Under the pieces are notes generated by a model. The model ran no database searches. It was not told the DNA's origin and saw only the letters and a list, made by a program, of their open reading frames with translations. 64,000 nt of DNA. Origin: Parvularcula sp. LCG005 (GTDB taxonomy: Bacteria; Pseudomonadota; Alphaproteobacteria; Caulobacterales; Parvularculaceae). Each line of letters opens with the position of its first letter. The stretch's first letter is position 1. A program made the translations under genes and the position numbers. The DNA lies in contig NZ_CP136758.1 in NCBI RefSeq assembly GCF_032930845.1, positions 496,001-560,000 of the forward strand, in the 5' to 3' direction. Below, piece by piece: positions 17,154 through 25,567 of this stretch.

Positions 17154-17756
17154 ATGACTGTTTCGATCGCTGGAATGGCGCTGCTGGCGCTGACTGTTGG
17201 CTCGCCGGATTCGGGGCTGCGAATTGCTGAGGCGGCGATGGAGCGGACCGAGCACACCGTGACCTACGACCCCGCTTATCACCGGATCGACTATCCGGGC
17301 GGAGACGTCGCGCCGGATCGAGGCGTCTGTGCTGATGTGATCGTGCGCGCGCTGCGTCAGCTGGGGTTTGACCTGCAGGTTGAAGTCCATGAGGACATGA
17401 AGGCCGCTTTTTCTGCCTATCCTGCCCATTGGGGTCTGACGCGGCCTGACCCCAATATCGACCATCGGCGTGTGCCCAATCTCGAAGTCTTCTTCACCCG
17501 GCAAGGATGGCGCGAGCCCATCAGCGATCGCTCGGCGGATTACCGGCCGGGTGATATCGTCTCGTGGAACCTGCGCGGTGCGTCAGGGGGCTGGTTGCCA
17601 CATATCGGCATCGTCACAGCGCAGACGGCAGCCTCTGGCCGCCCCCTGGTGGTACATAATATCGGTCGCGGCCCTCAGGCGGAGGACGTGCTGTTCGACT
17701 GGCCCCAGACCGGACATTTCCGGGCGTCACTGCCCGCGGCTGGGAATGATCGCTGA
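17154..17756 (+). CDS. DUF1287 family exported protein
   Basis: A 200-residue protein of the DUF1287 (YijF) family. It has a hydrophobic N-terminal segment (SIAGMALLALTVG), then VTYDPAYHRIDYPGGDVAPDRGVCADVIVRALR with the conserved cysteine of the family, DMKAAFSAYP, DPNIDHRRVPNLEVFF, YRPGDIVSWNL and LPHIGIVTAQ, VVHNIGRGPQAEDVLFDW. The Cys/His arrangement resembles NlpC/P60-like cysteine hydrolases, so a cell-wall role is possible but unproven. ATG has a strong GGGGAGGG site. A trehalase gene follows 71 bp downstream. Confidence 0.88.
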   Translation: MTVSIAGMALLALTVGSPDSGLRIAEAAMERTEHTVTYDPAYHRIDYPGGDVAPDRGVCADVIVRALRQLGFDLQVEVHEDMKAAFSAYPAHWGLTRPDPNIDHRRVPNLEVFFTRQGWREPISDRSADYRPGDIVSWNLRGASGGWLPHIGIVTAQTAASGRPLVVHNIGRGPQAEDVLFDWPQTGHFRASLPAAGNDR

Positions 17757-17827
17757 TATTGCCCTCTGCAGACGACCGTCTAGATGAGGGGGAAGAATAA
17801 TCGGCCTCAGGCTGACAGGGGGGAGAT

Positions 17828-19552
17828 GTGGCGGCACATCGATGGTGGTTTGGCCTTTGCATGACGGGTCTGATGGGACTGGAAATGCTGACGGCTTGCG
17901 CCCCCGATAGTGCTGACGCGACCGAAACGCGGACATCCGTCCCGACCGAAAGAAGTGAGGCTGTTCCTCTGTCTGTACCGAACCGGGATATCCAGTCGCC
18001 GTCGGAACTTTATCCGGTCCTGTTCCCCCAGATTGCCCTGAGCGGTGTTGTCGATCCGAAAGACTGGGCCGACGCGGTCCCGCTCTTTCCGGCGGACGAG
18101 ATAAACGCCGCCTATGAAAAAGAGGCGCCGCAGACTCGTGCCGCAATGCGGGCCTTTGTGGAGACGCATTTCCGGCTTCCCGAAGAAATGGCGACACCGA
18201 ATGCTTGGGACGGTCGCGATCCGCGCACACTTTCAGATCATATCGACGCGTTGTGGGCACAATTGACCCGCGCGGCTGACGATGAGCATGAAGAAGAGGG
18301 GTCGCTGATCCCACTACCCTATGATTATGTCGTACCGGGTGGACGGTTCCGGGAAGTCTATTACTGGGATGCCTATTTCACCATGGCCGGGATGATAGAC
18401 GGCTATGACCGCATCAAGCGGCGCATGGTCGATAATTTTGCCTATCTGATCGACGATGTCGGCCATATCCCCAATGTCAACCGGACCTATTACATCAGCC
18501 GCTCACAACCGCCGTTCTTCTTTGCGATGGTGGGATTGCTGTCCGAGGGGCAGGAGGAGTTGGCGTGGGCAGACTATCTGGATGCCATGCGAGCGGAGTA
18601 TCGGTTCTGGATGGCTGGCGCCGACGGTCTTGCGCCGGGCGAGGCGTCACGCCGCGTCGTGCGGATGCCCGACGGCAATATCCTGAACCGATACTGGGAT
18701 GATCGTGATGTGCCGCGGGATGAGTCCTTCATTCAGGATCACGAGACCGCAGCGCGCTCTGACCGGGAGCCGGCAGAGCTGTTCCGCGACCTGCGGGCTG
18801 GGGCGGAAAGCGGCTGGGATTTTACCTCTCGCTGGCTTGATGATCCCAATGACCTGTCGACCATCAGGACGACGCGCATCATTCCCGTTGACCTCAATTC
18901 GCTCATGTACGGCATGGAGCGGGCCATTGCCGCTGGCTGCACGGCAGAAGGCGATACGGCGTGTGCGGCAGAATTTGAAGATCGGGCATCACGCCGAAAA
19001 GCGGCCATGAACACCTATCTGTGGGACCCGGACAAAGGCATCTTCGGTGACTATGACTGGGAACGCGAGGCACTGACGCCGCATCTGTCCGCCGCCAGCA
19101 TCTATCCGCTGTTCCTCGGTGTCGCGACGCCGTCGCAGGCGGCGTCAACAGCCGGCATGGTGCGCGAGGATCTGCTCGCGCCGGAGGGCATGCTTTCCAC
19201 GCCTGTCGTCACAGGGGAACAATGGGATGCGCCGAACGGCTGGGCGCCGCTGCACTATATGGCGGCCGTCGGGTTTGACGCCTACGGCGAAGAGACCCTT
19301 GCCCGGACAATCGCCGAGCGGTGGCTGAGCACAGTGGCGCGCAGTTATTGCCAGTCGGGCAAGCTCGTCGAAAAATATAATGTCGCCGAAGCCAAGCCCG
19401 GCGGCGGCGGTGAATATCCGACCCAGGACGGGTTTGGCTGGACGAACGGTGTCACTGCCGCCTTGTTGCGCCGCTATCCCGATCTTGCCGGGTATGGTGA
19501 CGTTCGGCCTGCGGGCGCGGATTTGGACCGGTGCGAGGCCATTGGCCGATAA
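17828..19552 (+). CDS. GH37 alpha,alpha-trehalase, predicted lipoprotein
   Basis: A 574-residue trehalase that would split trehalose into two glucose. Both GH37 signatures are present: PGGRFREVYYWDAYF (about residue 170) and QWDAPNGWAPLHY (about residue 464), plus a GGGGEYPTQDGFGWTNGV segment near the C-terminus. The N-terminus has a signal sequence with a lipobox-like LTAC, so it is probably a periplasmic lipoprotein and not the soluble form. Start is GTG 17828, which keeps a basic n-region and has GGGGGGAG upstream. No trehalose synthesis or uptake genes are nearby. Confidence 0.93.
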   Translation: MAAHRWWFGLCMTGLMGLEMLTACAPDSADATETRTSVPTERSEAVPLSVPNRDIQSPSELYPVLFPQIALSGVVDPKDWADAVPLFPADEINAAYEKEAPQTRAAMRAFVETHFRLPEEMATPNAWDGRDPRTLSDHIDALWAQLTRAADDEHEEEGSLIPLPYDYVVPGGRFREVYYWDAYFTMAGMIDGYDRIKRRMVDNFAYLIDDVGHIPNVNRTYYISRSQPPFFFAMVGLLSEGQEELAWADYLDAMRAEYRFWMAGADGLAPGEASRRVVRMPDGNILNRYWDDRDVPRDESFIQDHETAARSDREPAELFRDLRAGAESGWDFTSRWLDDPNDLSTIRTTRIIPVDLNSLMYGMERAIAAGCTAEGDTACAAEFEDRASRRKAAMNTYLWDPDKGIFGDYDWEREALTPHLSAASIYPLFLGVATPSQAASTAGMVREDLLAPEGMLSTPVVTGEQWDAPNGWAPLHYMAAVGFDAYGEETLARTIAERWLSTVARSYCQSGKLVEKYNVAEAKPGGGGEYPTQDGFGWTNGVTAALLRRYPDLAGYGDVRPAGADLDRCEAIGR

Positions 19553-19571
19553 AGGAAGACGGCGCCAATGG

Positions 19572-20306
19572 CTACTGATCGAGCCGGCGGGAGAAGAACA
19601 GCCTGAATTCCATATCGGGGGAGGCCTGTGACAGGCCCAACAGCAATCCCGGCGTCACTGTCCATCCGGTTCCCACGGGAAAAGAGGCGTACGGACCGAT
19701 CTGGTGGCGTTGGCGATCATAGGGCGCGAGGCGCGCCGTGGTGCCGTGGAGGTCGTAGGCCTCAATCCCGAAATGTCGTTTGCTGCCGTCAGTGCAGTCT
19801 GCGCGCAGACGCGTCTCCAGTTTGATCCCATTGGCCGCCTGGTCGCCCATTTCCTTGCTGGTCACCAGAATGGCGCGGGTGGAAAAGGAGTCTGTCCATT
19901 TCTGCTCGCTCAGGAAAAACAGGGAAACGCCGTCCGGCGCGGTGCCATTGCGGATAGTGGCATCGAGCCTCAGACCGGATCGAAATCGCGCGTCGTCGTC
20001 CGAGAGTTGCCAGTACAGGTTCGCCGATGCCTGCCGAAACTGCAGGGCGCCGCCTTCCCGCCAGATACCTTCACCAACGATCCGGCCCATGACCCGGCCG
20101 TTGAAGGCGTACGCGTAATGCAGGCGTTAGCCCAATACATCCAGGCGACCGTCAGTCCCGGGAACATAACTTGTCCGATAGGAGAAGGACCGCTCCTGCG
20201 CGTCCACCTGCGGCGAGGTCACGCCGCTTAAATTCTGCGCAAAAGCTTGCGGGGCGAGCGCGAGCCCCAAGGGAATCAGCGTGCGCCAAAGGCGAGCGGA
20301 CGACAT
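19572..20306 (-). pseudogene. Exported beta-rich protein interrupted by one in-frame TAA
   Basis: From ATG 20306 the frame encodes a clean signal peptide (LWRTLIPLGLALAPQAFA) and about 40 mature residues, then TAA at 20129-20127. The same frame continues without a gap as RLHYAYAFNGRVMGRIVGEG and runs to 19572 with alternating strands typical of an outer-membrane or periplasmic beta protein, ending in EFRLFFSRRLDQ. As the two halves are in phase, one point change explains the break. The family is not recognised. It is convergent with the trehalase gene, 19 bp away. Confidence 0.7.
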
Positions 20307-20326
20307 GAGAGCGTGCCATAAATGGT

Positions 20327-20345
20327 CCAGCATCAAATATGCTGG
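20327..20345. promoter_or_regulatory. Inverted repeat upstream of the broken exported-protein gene
   Basis: A 7-bp inverted repeat CCAGCAT-CAAAT-ATGCTGG lies 20 bp before the ATG of the broken gene on the minus strand and in the divergent region shared with the DUF2270 gene. It could be an operator or an mRNA hairpin; no T-tract follows. Confidence 0.4.
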
Positions 20346-20468
20346 TGGCTCATCATACGCGAAGCGCGCCATCGCATACTAATCAGTCTTCATAAAGACC
20401 TGTTTAGAACCACCTTTGCGTCCGCAGCCAAACCGGATCACTATGCCAAAAACTGACCGGTGGAAACA

Positions 20469-21146
20469 ATGGCAGAAGCAGACGACGAACCTTTTGAATC
20501 GTTCAGCAATGCGGAACTGGGCGCCATGGCGCATCTTTACCGCGGCGAGATCTATCGCTCGACCATCTGGCGCACGCGGCTTGATGCGACGACCAATTGG
20601 GCGGTCGTGTCCCTGGGTCTGGCCCTGTCGATTACCTATGCAGATCCAGCTGCATCGTCACTGCCGCTCCTGCTGGTCACGTTTCTGATCATGGTTTTCC
20701 TGTATCTCGAATCCCGGCGATACCGCTACTTCAACGTCTGGCGCGCACGCGCACGGTGGCTGGAAATCAATTTCTATGCGCCTCTGCTGCGGCGTCAAAA
20801 GCACCCCGAAGAGGGCAAATGGCAGGACAGGCTGGCGCTCGACTATGAGCGCCCCGAGCATCACATCAGTTTTTCAAGGGCTTTGGGGCGTCGGCTTCGG
20901 CGGAATTATCTATGGATATTCTCGGTGCAGTTCCTCGCCTATATCGGCAAGAACATCATTCATCCGGGACACCTTGAATCGCGTGCGGAGTTTTTCTCGC
21001 GTCTGTCGATCGGCGCCGTACCAGGAGAAGCGGTGCTGTCGACCGTCATCACCGCCTATGTCGGCGTGTCGGGCTTTACGCTCTTCATGTATCTTCAGGA
21101 CAAGAAGCGTTTCCGTGAAAGTCCTAACCCGATCTCGATGGGCTAG
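20469..21146 (+). CDS. DUF2270 family membrane protein
   Basis: A 225-residue protein with conserved DUF2270 blocks: LGAMAHLYRGEIYRSTIWRTRLD, TTNWAVVSLGLALSITY, RRYRYFNVWRARARWLEINFYAP, and YLWIFSVQFLAYIGKN. Two adjacent hydrophobic helices lie at about residues 43-82, and two more in the C-terminal half. ATG 20469 is preferred over GTG 20460 because GGTGGA is well placed. The function of this family is unknown. Its stop is 2 bp from the convergent carboxylesterase stop. Confidence 0.87.
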   Translation: MAEADDEPFESFSNAELGAMAHLYRGEIYRSTIWRTRLDATTNWAVVSLGLALSITYADPAASSLPLLLVTFLIMVFLYLESRRYRYFNVWRARARWLEINFYAPLLRRQKHPEEGKWQDRLALDYERPEHHISFSRALGRRLRRNYLWIFSVQFLAYIGKNIIHPGHLESRAEFFSRLSIGAVPGEAVLSTVITAYVGVSGFTLFMYLQDKKRFRESPNPISMG

Positions 21147-21148
21147 GC

Positions 21149-22705
21149 TCAGGGGTGCGCCATCCAATCGCACAAGGGTTCGCGCGGGTTGGCGTCGACG
21201 ACTGGCCCTTTATTGCTGAACTCGAGATAGCTCCGGTTGGATGTCGTATATGGCGGCCATTGCGCTAGGTCCGGACCGTTCGGATCGCCGTTGCGGGCAA
21301 AATTGGCCCAGTAGGACTGGATCGGCAACGCGCCGTGATCGAGGAAATTGAAACCCATCACGTAATTTGTCTCGACGCCGTGGCTGATCTTGTCTGTCGG
21401 TCCGTAATCGAATGAATAGAGCCAGACCGACTGTCCGGCATTGGCCGCTGCCCGTCCGGTAAATATCATCGGACACCGGTAGTTGATGTCTGTGGCGAGC
21501 TGAATGGCGATCGACCCAAGCCGATTAGAACTGACCGGCAGATTTCCCTCGCCCCAGCCATAATAGGCAAAGGCACCATCGGTGTGCTCACCGAACAGCG
21601 CTGGTATCGCCCGCGCGGCGTCCTCGTCACTCGCAAACATCGGGCTTTCTTTTGCAGCCCATCCCGCCAGCAGCGGCACAGGGGCCGCGTCACCGCGCGC
21701 GAGGACGTCTTCGGTCGGTTCCGTCAGTACACGACCATCGATAGTGGGCGCCATGAAGATCTGCCAGCGTTCAATCCCCGCGGGCAGGTCCACAGTCTGC
21801 TGCGCATCCAGAAGGACACTGCCGGGCAGGGCGCGCAGATCGGCCGCGGTCGCCTCGGCGGGCAATCCTGCCTTCGCAGCGATTGCCATGCCTAGGGTCT
21901 CGGCCGCTGTAAGAGGTCGGGAGGGGAGAGAGAAGTTTGACGAGCCACTCTGCTGGATGGCTCTTTGGAAAAGCCCCTGGGACGCGGGTGCCTGCTGGTG
22001 CAGGGCCACAGCCTGGCTGCCGGCAGACGCCCCGAATATCGTGATGTTCTCCGGGTCGCCGCCAAACGCCGCGATATTGTCCTTGATCCATTGCAGGCCG
22101 AGCTGCTGGTCCATGAGCGCGTAATTGCCCGAAGCGCCATCCTGCTCGGCGCTGAGGGCGGGATGGGCCATGAAACCGAATACGCCGAGGCGGTAGTGGA
22201 GGGTGGCCACCACCACATCCTGCTGGTGCAGTGTGCCATCAACGGCCCACGTGCCGCGACCGCCCACATTCGCGCCGCCATGGATAAAGACCATGACCGG
22301 CTTCAGCGAACTGGCTTCGATGTCCGGTGTTCTGATTTCGAGGAAGAGGCAGTCTTCCGACATATTGGCGCGGTCAGTGCCATTCCATCCCAGATCCGCC
22401 TGCAGGCAGGCGGGCGCGGGCGTTTCACTGCGGCGAACGTCGGACCACGGGGCCACCGGTTCGGGCGCGCGCCAGCGGCGTTCGCCCACCGGCGCTTCTG
22501 CATAGGGGATCGCGCGGAACTGGACACTGCCATCGCCCATAAAAAGGCCCGATACAGGTCCTGAACGCGTGGACACGAGCGATGGATCAGTGCGGTTCAT
22601 ATTGGCCGAAACAGCGTCCTCGATTGATGGGGCAGGCTCGGCGCAAGCACATAACAGTGCCGCAAGCGCCACCACGACCGAGGAGGTGAGTGAGTAGTGC
22701 GACAT
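21149..22705 (-). CDS. Type-B carboxylesterase/lipase, predicted lipoprotein
   Basis: A 518-residue enzyme of the carboxylesterase type-B alpha/beta-hydrolase family. Signatures: SEDCLFLEIRTP (EDCLxL motif), FIHGGANVGG (oxyanion region), and ITIFGASAGSQAV with the nucleophilic serine in GASAG. The signal sequence ends in a lipobox-like CAC (ALAALLCAC), so it is likely a periplasmic lipoprotein. ATG 22705 is chosen for AAGG at suitable spacing; ATG 22711 is two codons longer. Substrate unknown. Divergent to the LuxR-type gene across a 554-bp gap. Confidence 0.92.
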   Translation of the reverse strand: MSHYSLTSSVVVALAALLCACAEPAPSIEDAVSANMNRTDPSLVSTRSGPVSGLFMGDGSVQFRAIPYAEAPVGERRWRAPEPVAPWSDVRRSETPAPACLQADLGWNGTDRANMSEDCLFLEIRTPDIEASSLKPVMVFIHGGANVGGRGTWAVDGTLHQQDVVVATLHYRLGVFGFMAHPALSAEQDGASGNYALMDQQLGLQWIKDNIAAFGGDPENITIFGASAGSQAVALHQQAPASQGLFQRAIQQSGSSNFSLPSRPLTAAETLGMAIAAKAGLPAEATAADLRALPGSVLLDAQQTVDLPAGIERWQIFMAPTIDGRVLTEPTEDVLARGDAAPVPLLAGWAAKESPMFASDEDAARAIPALFGEHTDGAFAYYGWGEGNLPVSSNRLGSIAIQLATDINYRCPMIFTGRAAANAGQSVWLYSFDYGPTDKISHGVETNYVMGFNFLDHGALPIQSYWANFARNGDPNGPDLAQWPPYTTSNRSYLEFSNKGPVVDANPREPLCDWMAHP

Positions 22706-23259
22706 GAACATCCTTGGAAATCTGGCAGCCTGTCAAAACATCGCTGTCTGACCAACTTATAATATTACGGTATTTCAGCCATGAAGGAAGAAAATTCGGT
22801 GTCATGAACGGCCAGAACGACCTGCGTGTGGGACCGACGCAACATTTGTCTTGGCTCGCCCATTTTCTCACTGACGCCACGAATGAGCTCAATAGTCTGT
22901 CGACGTGCAAATTTGTGTCATGCGACAACCTGCGAGAGAATTTTTATGCCGACAGCCTCAGGCTTCTTTTCAAGATCTCGAATATTCGTAAAGTGCCCAA
23001 CAGATATTCTGATGAAAAAATATGACAACTGAAACGCCGCGTGCCGCCTTTCGCATGCTACAAGGGCGGTATAGCGTTGTTGACGATAAAACGGCGTGAT
23101 GATACCGGCGCGCTCCCACCATATCAGCGTTATCAACTGACAATTTCGATTGTTTTTCCTTCAATCGACTTTAAGTGCTGCTCCCCACAAAAATGTTTTG
23201 CTAGGCACGCTGCCGATTAATGATATCGTTTTTCAATACGTTCTGCAGAGGCGTCCTTA
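22706..23259. other. 554-bp AT-rich gap between esterase and LuxR genes
   Basis: The longest AT-rich stretch in the window. It separates two divergent genes and should hold both promoters. A 7-bp inverted repeat TCGATTG / CAATCGA with a 9-bp spacer lies at 23146-23168, about 90 bp before the luxR start. A 73-codon frame (22804-23025, plus strand) is open but has no well-placed ribosome-binding site, so it is not called as a gene. No RNA gene is recognised. Confidence 0.5.
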
Positions 23260-24063
23260 TTGACGTCCCAAACCCCAGGTGACCCCTTGTTTCTAGAGAA
23301 GTTTATTGTCGATGCGCATGATTGCCATGCGGTCTGTGCGCTCAGGGAGCATTTTCTCTCATTCCTCGAAAATTACGGCGTCACGGACGTCATCGGTCAC
23401 GTCATGCCGTTCGGCGGCACGTTCAAAGGTGGCTGGGAGCCCATAATTTCTACGTTTCCAAAAGAGGTGACAGACTTTTACCGGGGCATCACGGATGTTG
23501 AGCGCGACCCTTTTCTCAATCGCCTTCTGATGACGGGCGGACCCGTCCTGCACTCGGAGGTCAAGAACGCCTTCAATTGGAGTGAGCAGACGGCCAGGAT
23601 GTCAGAAATGATGCGGGATAACGGGATGCGGGACTCGCTGGGTGTCATGACGCTCGCCGGTCCTGGCCTCGCCGCAGTGTTTGCTCTGGTCTTCCCTAGG
23701 GAAGTTGATCTCGATGAGACCAAACGCATGACGCTGCAAATGGGGTGCTATGTGTTCTTCAAACGCCAGCAGCAACTAAAGAACGACGGTACATCGGCCA
23801 GCCTAACACCGCGTGAGCGGCAGATCATGGTCGGTATCCTGCGCGGGCAGACAAACCCGCTCATTGCTGACCAGTTGGGCATTTCAGAGCACACGGTCGA
23901 TACTTACGTCCGGCGGCTCTTCGCCAAGGTTGAGGCGTCGAGCCGGCTTGAACTGGCCATGAAATGTCTGTGTGCAGGACAATTGGTCAATTTTCTTCTC
24001 AAGAAGAATGATGAACTCTTGGGCCCTGACCCAGTGGACGAACCGTCAGCTGGCGTTATTTAG
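23260..24063 (+). CDS. LuxR-family regulator with divergent autoinducer-binding domain (LuxR solo)
   Basis: A 267-residue protein with the LuxR two-domain layout: an autoinducer-binding-like domain (about 20-180) and a GerE-type HTH (about 198-255: LTPRERQIMVGILRGQTNPLIADQLGISEHTVDTYVRRLFAKV). Three AHL-pocket positions match (Tyr74, Asp83, Pro84 in YRGITDVERDP), but the tryptophans expected at the TraR/LasR W57 and W85 positions read Val70 and His98. No luxI-type synthase is present. The start is TTG 23260 with AGAGG 8 bp upstream. A non-standard ligand, or none, is likely. Confidence 0.85.
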   Translation: MTSQTPGDPLFLEKFIVDAHDCHAVCALREHFLSFLENYGVTDVIGHVMPFGGTFKGGWEPIISTFPKEVTDFYRGITDVERDPFLNRLLMTGGPVLHSEVKNAFNWSEQTARMSEMMRDNGMRDSLGVMTLAGPGLAAVFALVFPREVDLDETKRMTLQMGCYVFFKRQQQLKNDGTSASLTPRERQIMVGILRGQTNPLIADQLGISEHTVDTYVRRLFAKVEASSRLELAMKCLCAGQLVNFLLKKNDELLGPDPVDEPSAGVI

Positions 24064-25481
24064 GCCTTCGGTGTCTGGCCCTCATCACCAAACTCAGTCG
24101 GCGCCTGGGCTGAGAGCAGGTCTTCCTCTCTCGTCGCAGCCCGATCCTCGCTGACTTTTTTCTCGATCGACTTGTCCGGGCGCGTGTCCATTTCGCCTTT
24201 CGCGATGGCTTTCACCTTGGGCTCTGGTGGCGCGGCCTGCGAGCCTTCTTTGGCAGAGGACGGCAGTTCGGTTGCCAGCGTCGATGGCACGCCATCGATG
24301 CGGAGCCGATAGATCGGTTCTGGCAGGGTGAAGCCCTTTTCTTCCAGTGTCTGCTTGACCGCCCTGATCGACGCGGATTTGGCTTTGAGAAAATCCGTGT
24401 GGGACTGATTGATCCAGGGGGCAAAGGTCAGAACGATATTGCTGTCGCCAACCTCTTCGATCCAGGCGGTCGGTGTAGGCTCGGCCAGGACGAAATCCAG
24501 TTTCTGCAGAGCCGCCAGCCCGGTGTCGATCCCTGCCACCGGGTCATCATCGGCATCGACCCCGAGGGCAAAGGTGATCCGGCGTTCAGGATTGCGCGTG
24601 TAATTCGTGATGATGGCGTTGAACACATTGGCGTTCGGGATACGGACATGATTGCCGTCCGGCGTCATCAGAATGGTCGCGCGGGAAGTGAGGCGCACGA
24701 CATTACCGCGCAAGCCATCGATTTCGACGAGGTCATTGGCGCGAAAGGGCTGCCTGATCGACAGCATGATCGACGAGATGAAGTTCTCGATCGTGTCCTT
24801 CACGGCAAAACCGACGGCGAGGCCGAGAACGCCCGCCGCGCCGAGGACAGCGGACAGAATGGCGACCGCATCCAGAATGTTCAGGGCAATGACAACCCCC
24901 AACAGACCGAATATGATGGGCACCACCATTCTGATCAGATTGCTGATCAGGGGATTTGGCGCGACCCGCGACCAAAGCCATTTCTGTCGGGCGATCAGCG
25001 CGCCGGCGAGCCAGAACAGGATGGCGGTGACAAGCGCGATCGCAAGCAGGGGAAGCAGTGAAATCGTGTCGTCGAGGACGGCGCGGGTCCGTTGCGCTGC
25101 CGGTCCCAATCGTTTGTCAACGGATGAGTCTATTTGCACAGCGTTATCGACAGCGACAACACCGCTCACGCGACCGGCCAAGGTCTCCGCCTGATCGGCC
25201 GCATCGGTTTCGACGACCGTTCCGTTCAGCCGGACGACGCCCTGCTGCACGGTGATATCAACATTGGAGAGCGCCGGAATGACATCGAAAATACCGCGCA
25301 GGCGGGCCTCAATGGCGTCGTCCGCATTGGCGTCCTCCGCCGCAATGGCGATGTCACCATCGGTCAGTGTGATGGTGCCGGGCGACGCGGCGGCTTCAAC
25401 AGGTGTCCGATCGTCCTGCGCAAACGCCGCGTCGGGCAGGCAGAGCATGAGGGCGCAGGCAAGAGCAATGCGATAAATCAT
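24060..25481 (-). CDS. MscS-family mechanosensitive channel with periplasmic BON domain
   Basis: A 473-residue inner-membrane channel. A signal peptide (MIYRIALACALMLCLPDAAFA) is followed by a BON domain (about 55-125: IEARLRGIFDVIPALSNVDITVQQGVVRLNGTVV is its core region), then hydrophobic helices (about 140-235) including the pore-lining glycine/alanine-rich helix, and the MscS beta domain (IENFISSIMLSIRQPFRANDLVEIDG, TPDGNHVRIPNANVF). The C-terminal tail is charged and low-complexity. BON domains bind phospholipid or envelope components. Its TAA overlaps the LuxR stop (TTAG 24060-24063). Confidence 0.92.
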   Translation of the reverse strand: MIYRIALACALMLCLPDAAFAQDDRTPVEAAASPGTITLTDGDIAIAAEDANADDAIEARLRGIFDVIPALSNVDITVQQGVVRLNGTVVETDAADQAETLAGRVSGVVAVDNAVQIDSSVDKRLGPAAQRTRAVLDDTISLLPLLAIALVTAILFWLAGALIARQKWLWSRVAPNPLISNLIRMVVPIIFGLLGVVIALNILDAVAILSAVLGAAGVLGLAVGFAVKDTIENFISSIMLSIRQPFRANDLVEIDGLRGNVVRLTSRATILMTPDGNHVRIPNANVFNAIITNYTRNPERRITFALGVDADDDPVAGIDTGLAALQKLDFVLAEPTPTAWIEEVGDSNIVLTFAPWINQSHTDFLKAKSASIRAVKQTLEEKGFTLPEPIYRLRIDGVPSTLATELPSSAKEGSQAAPPEPKVKAIAKGEMDTRPDKSIEKKVSEDRAATREEDLLSAQAPTEFGDEGQTPKA

Positions 25482-25567
25482 GCTGACTATCTAGTCCCCG
25501 CCCTCGCGGGGGCGACACCGGACCGAATGCGTGTCTCGACATCCGATCCGGTATGTCCGTCGGCCGG

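Noticed and set aside
22587-22928. 113-codon minus-strand frame over the esterase start
   Set aside because: Overlaps the esterase signal peptide in another frame and has no family features.
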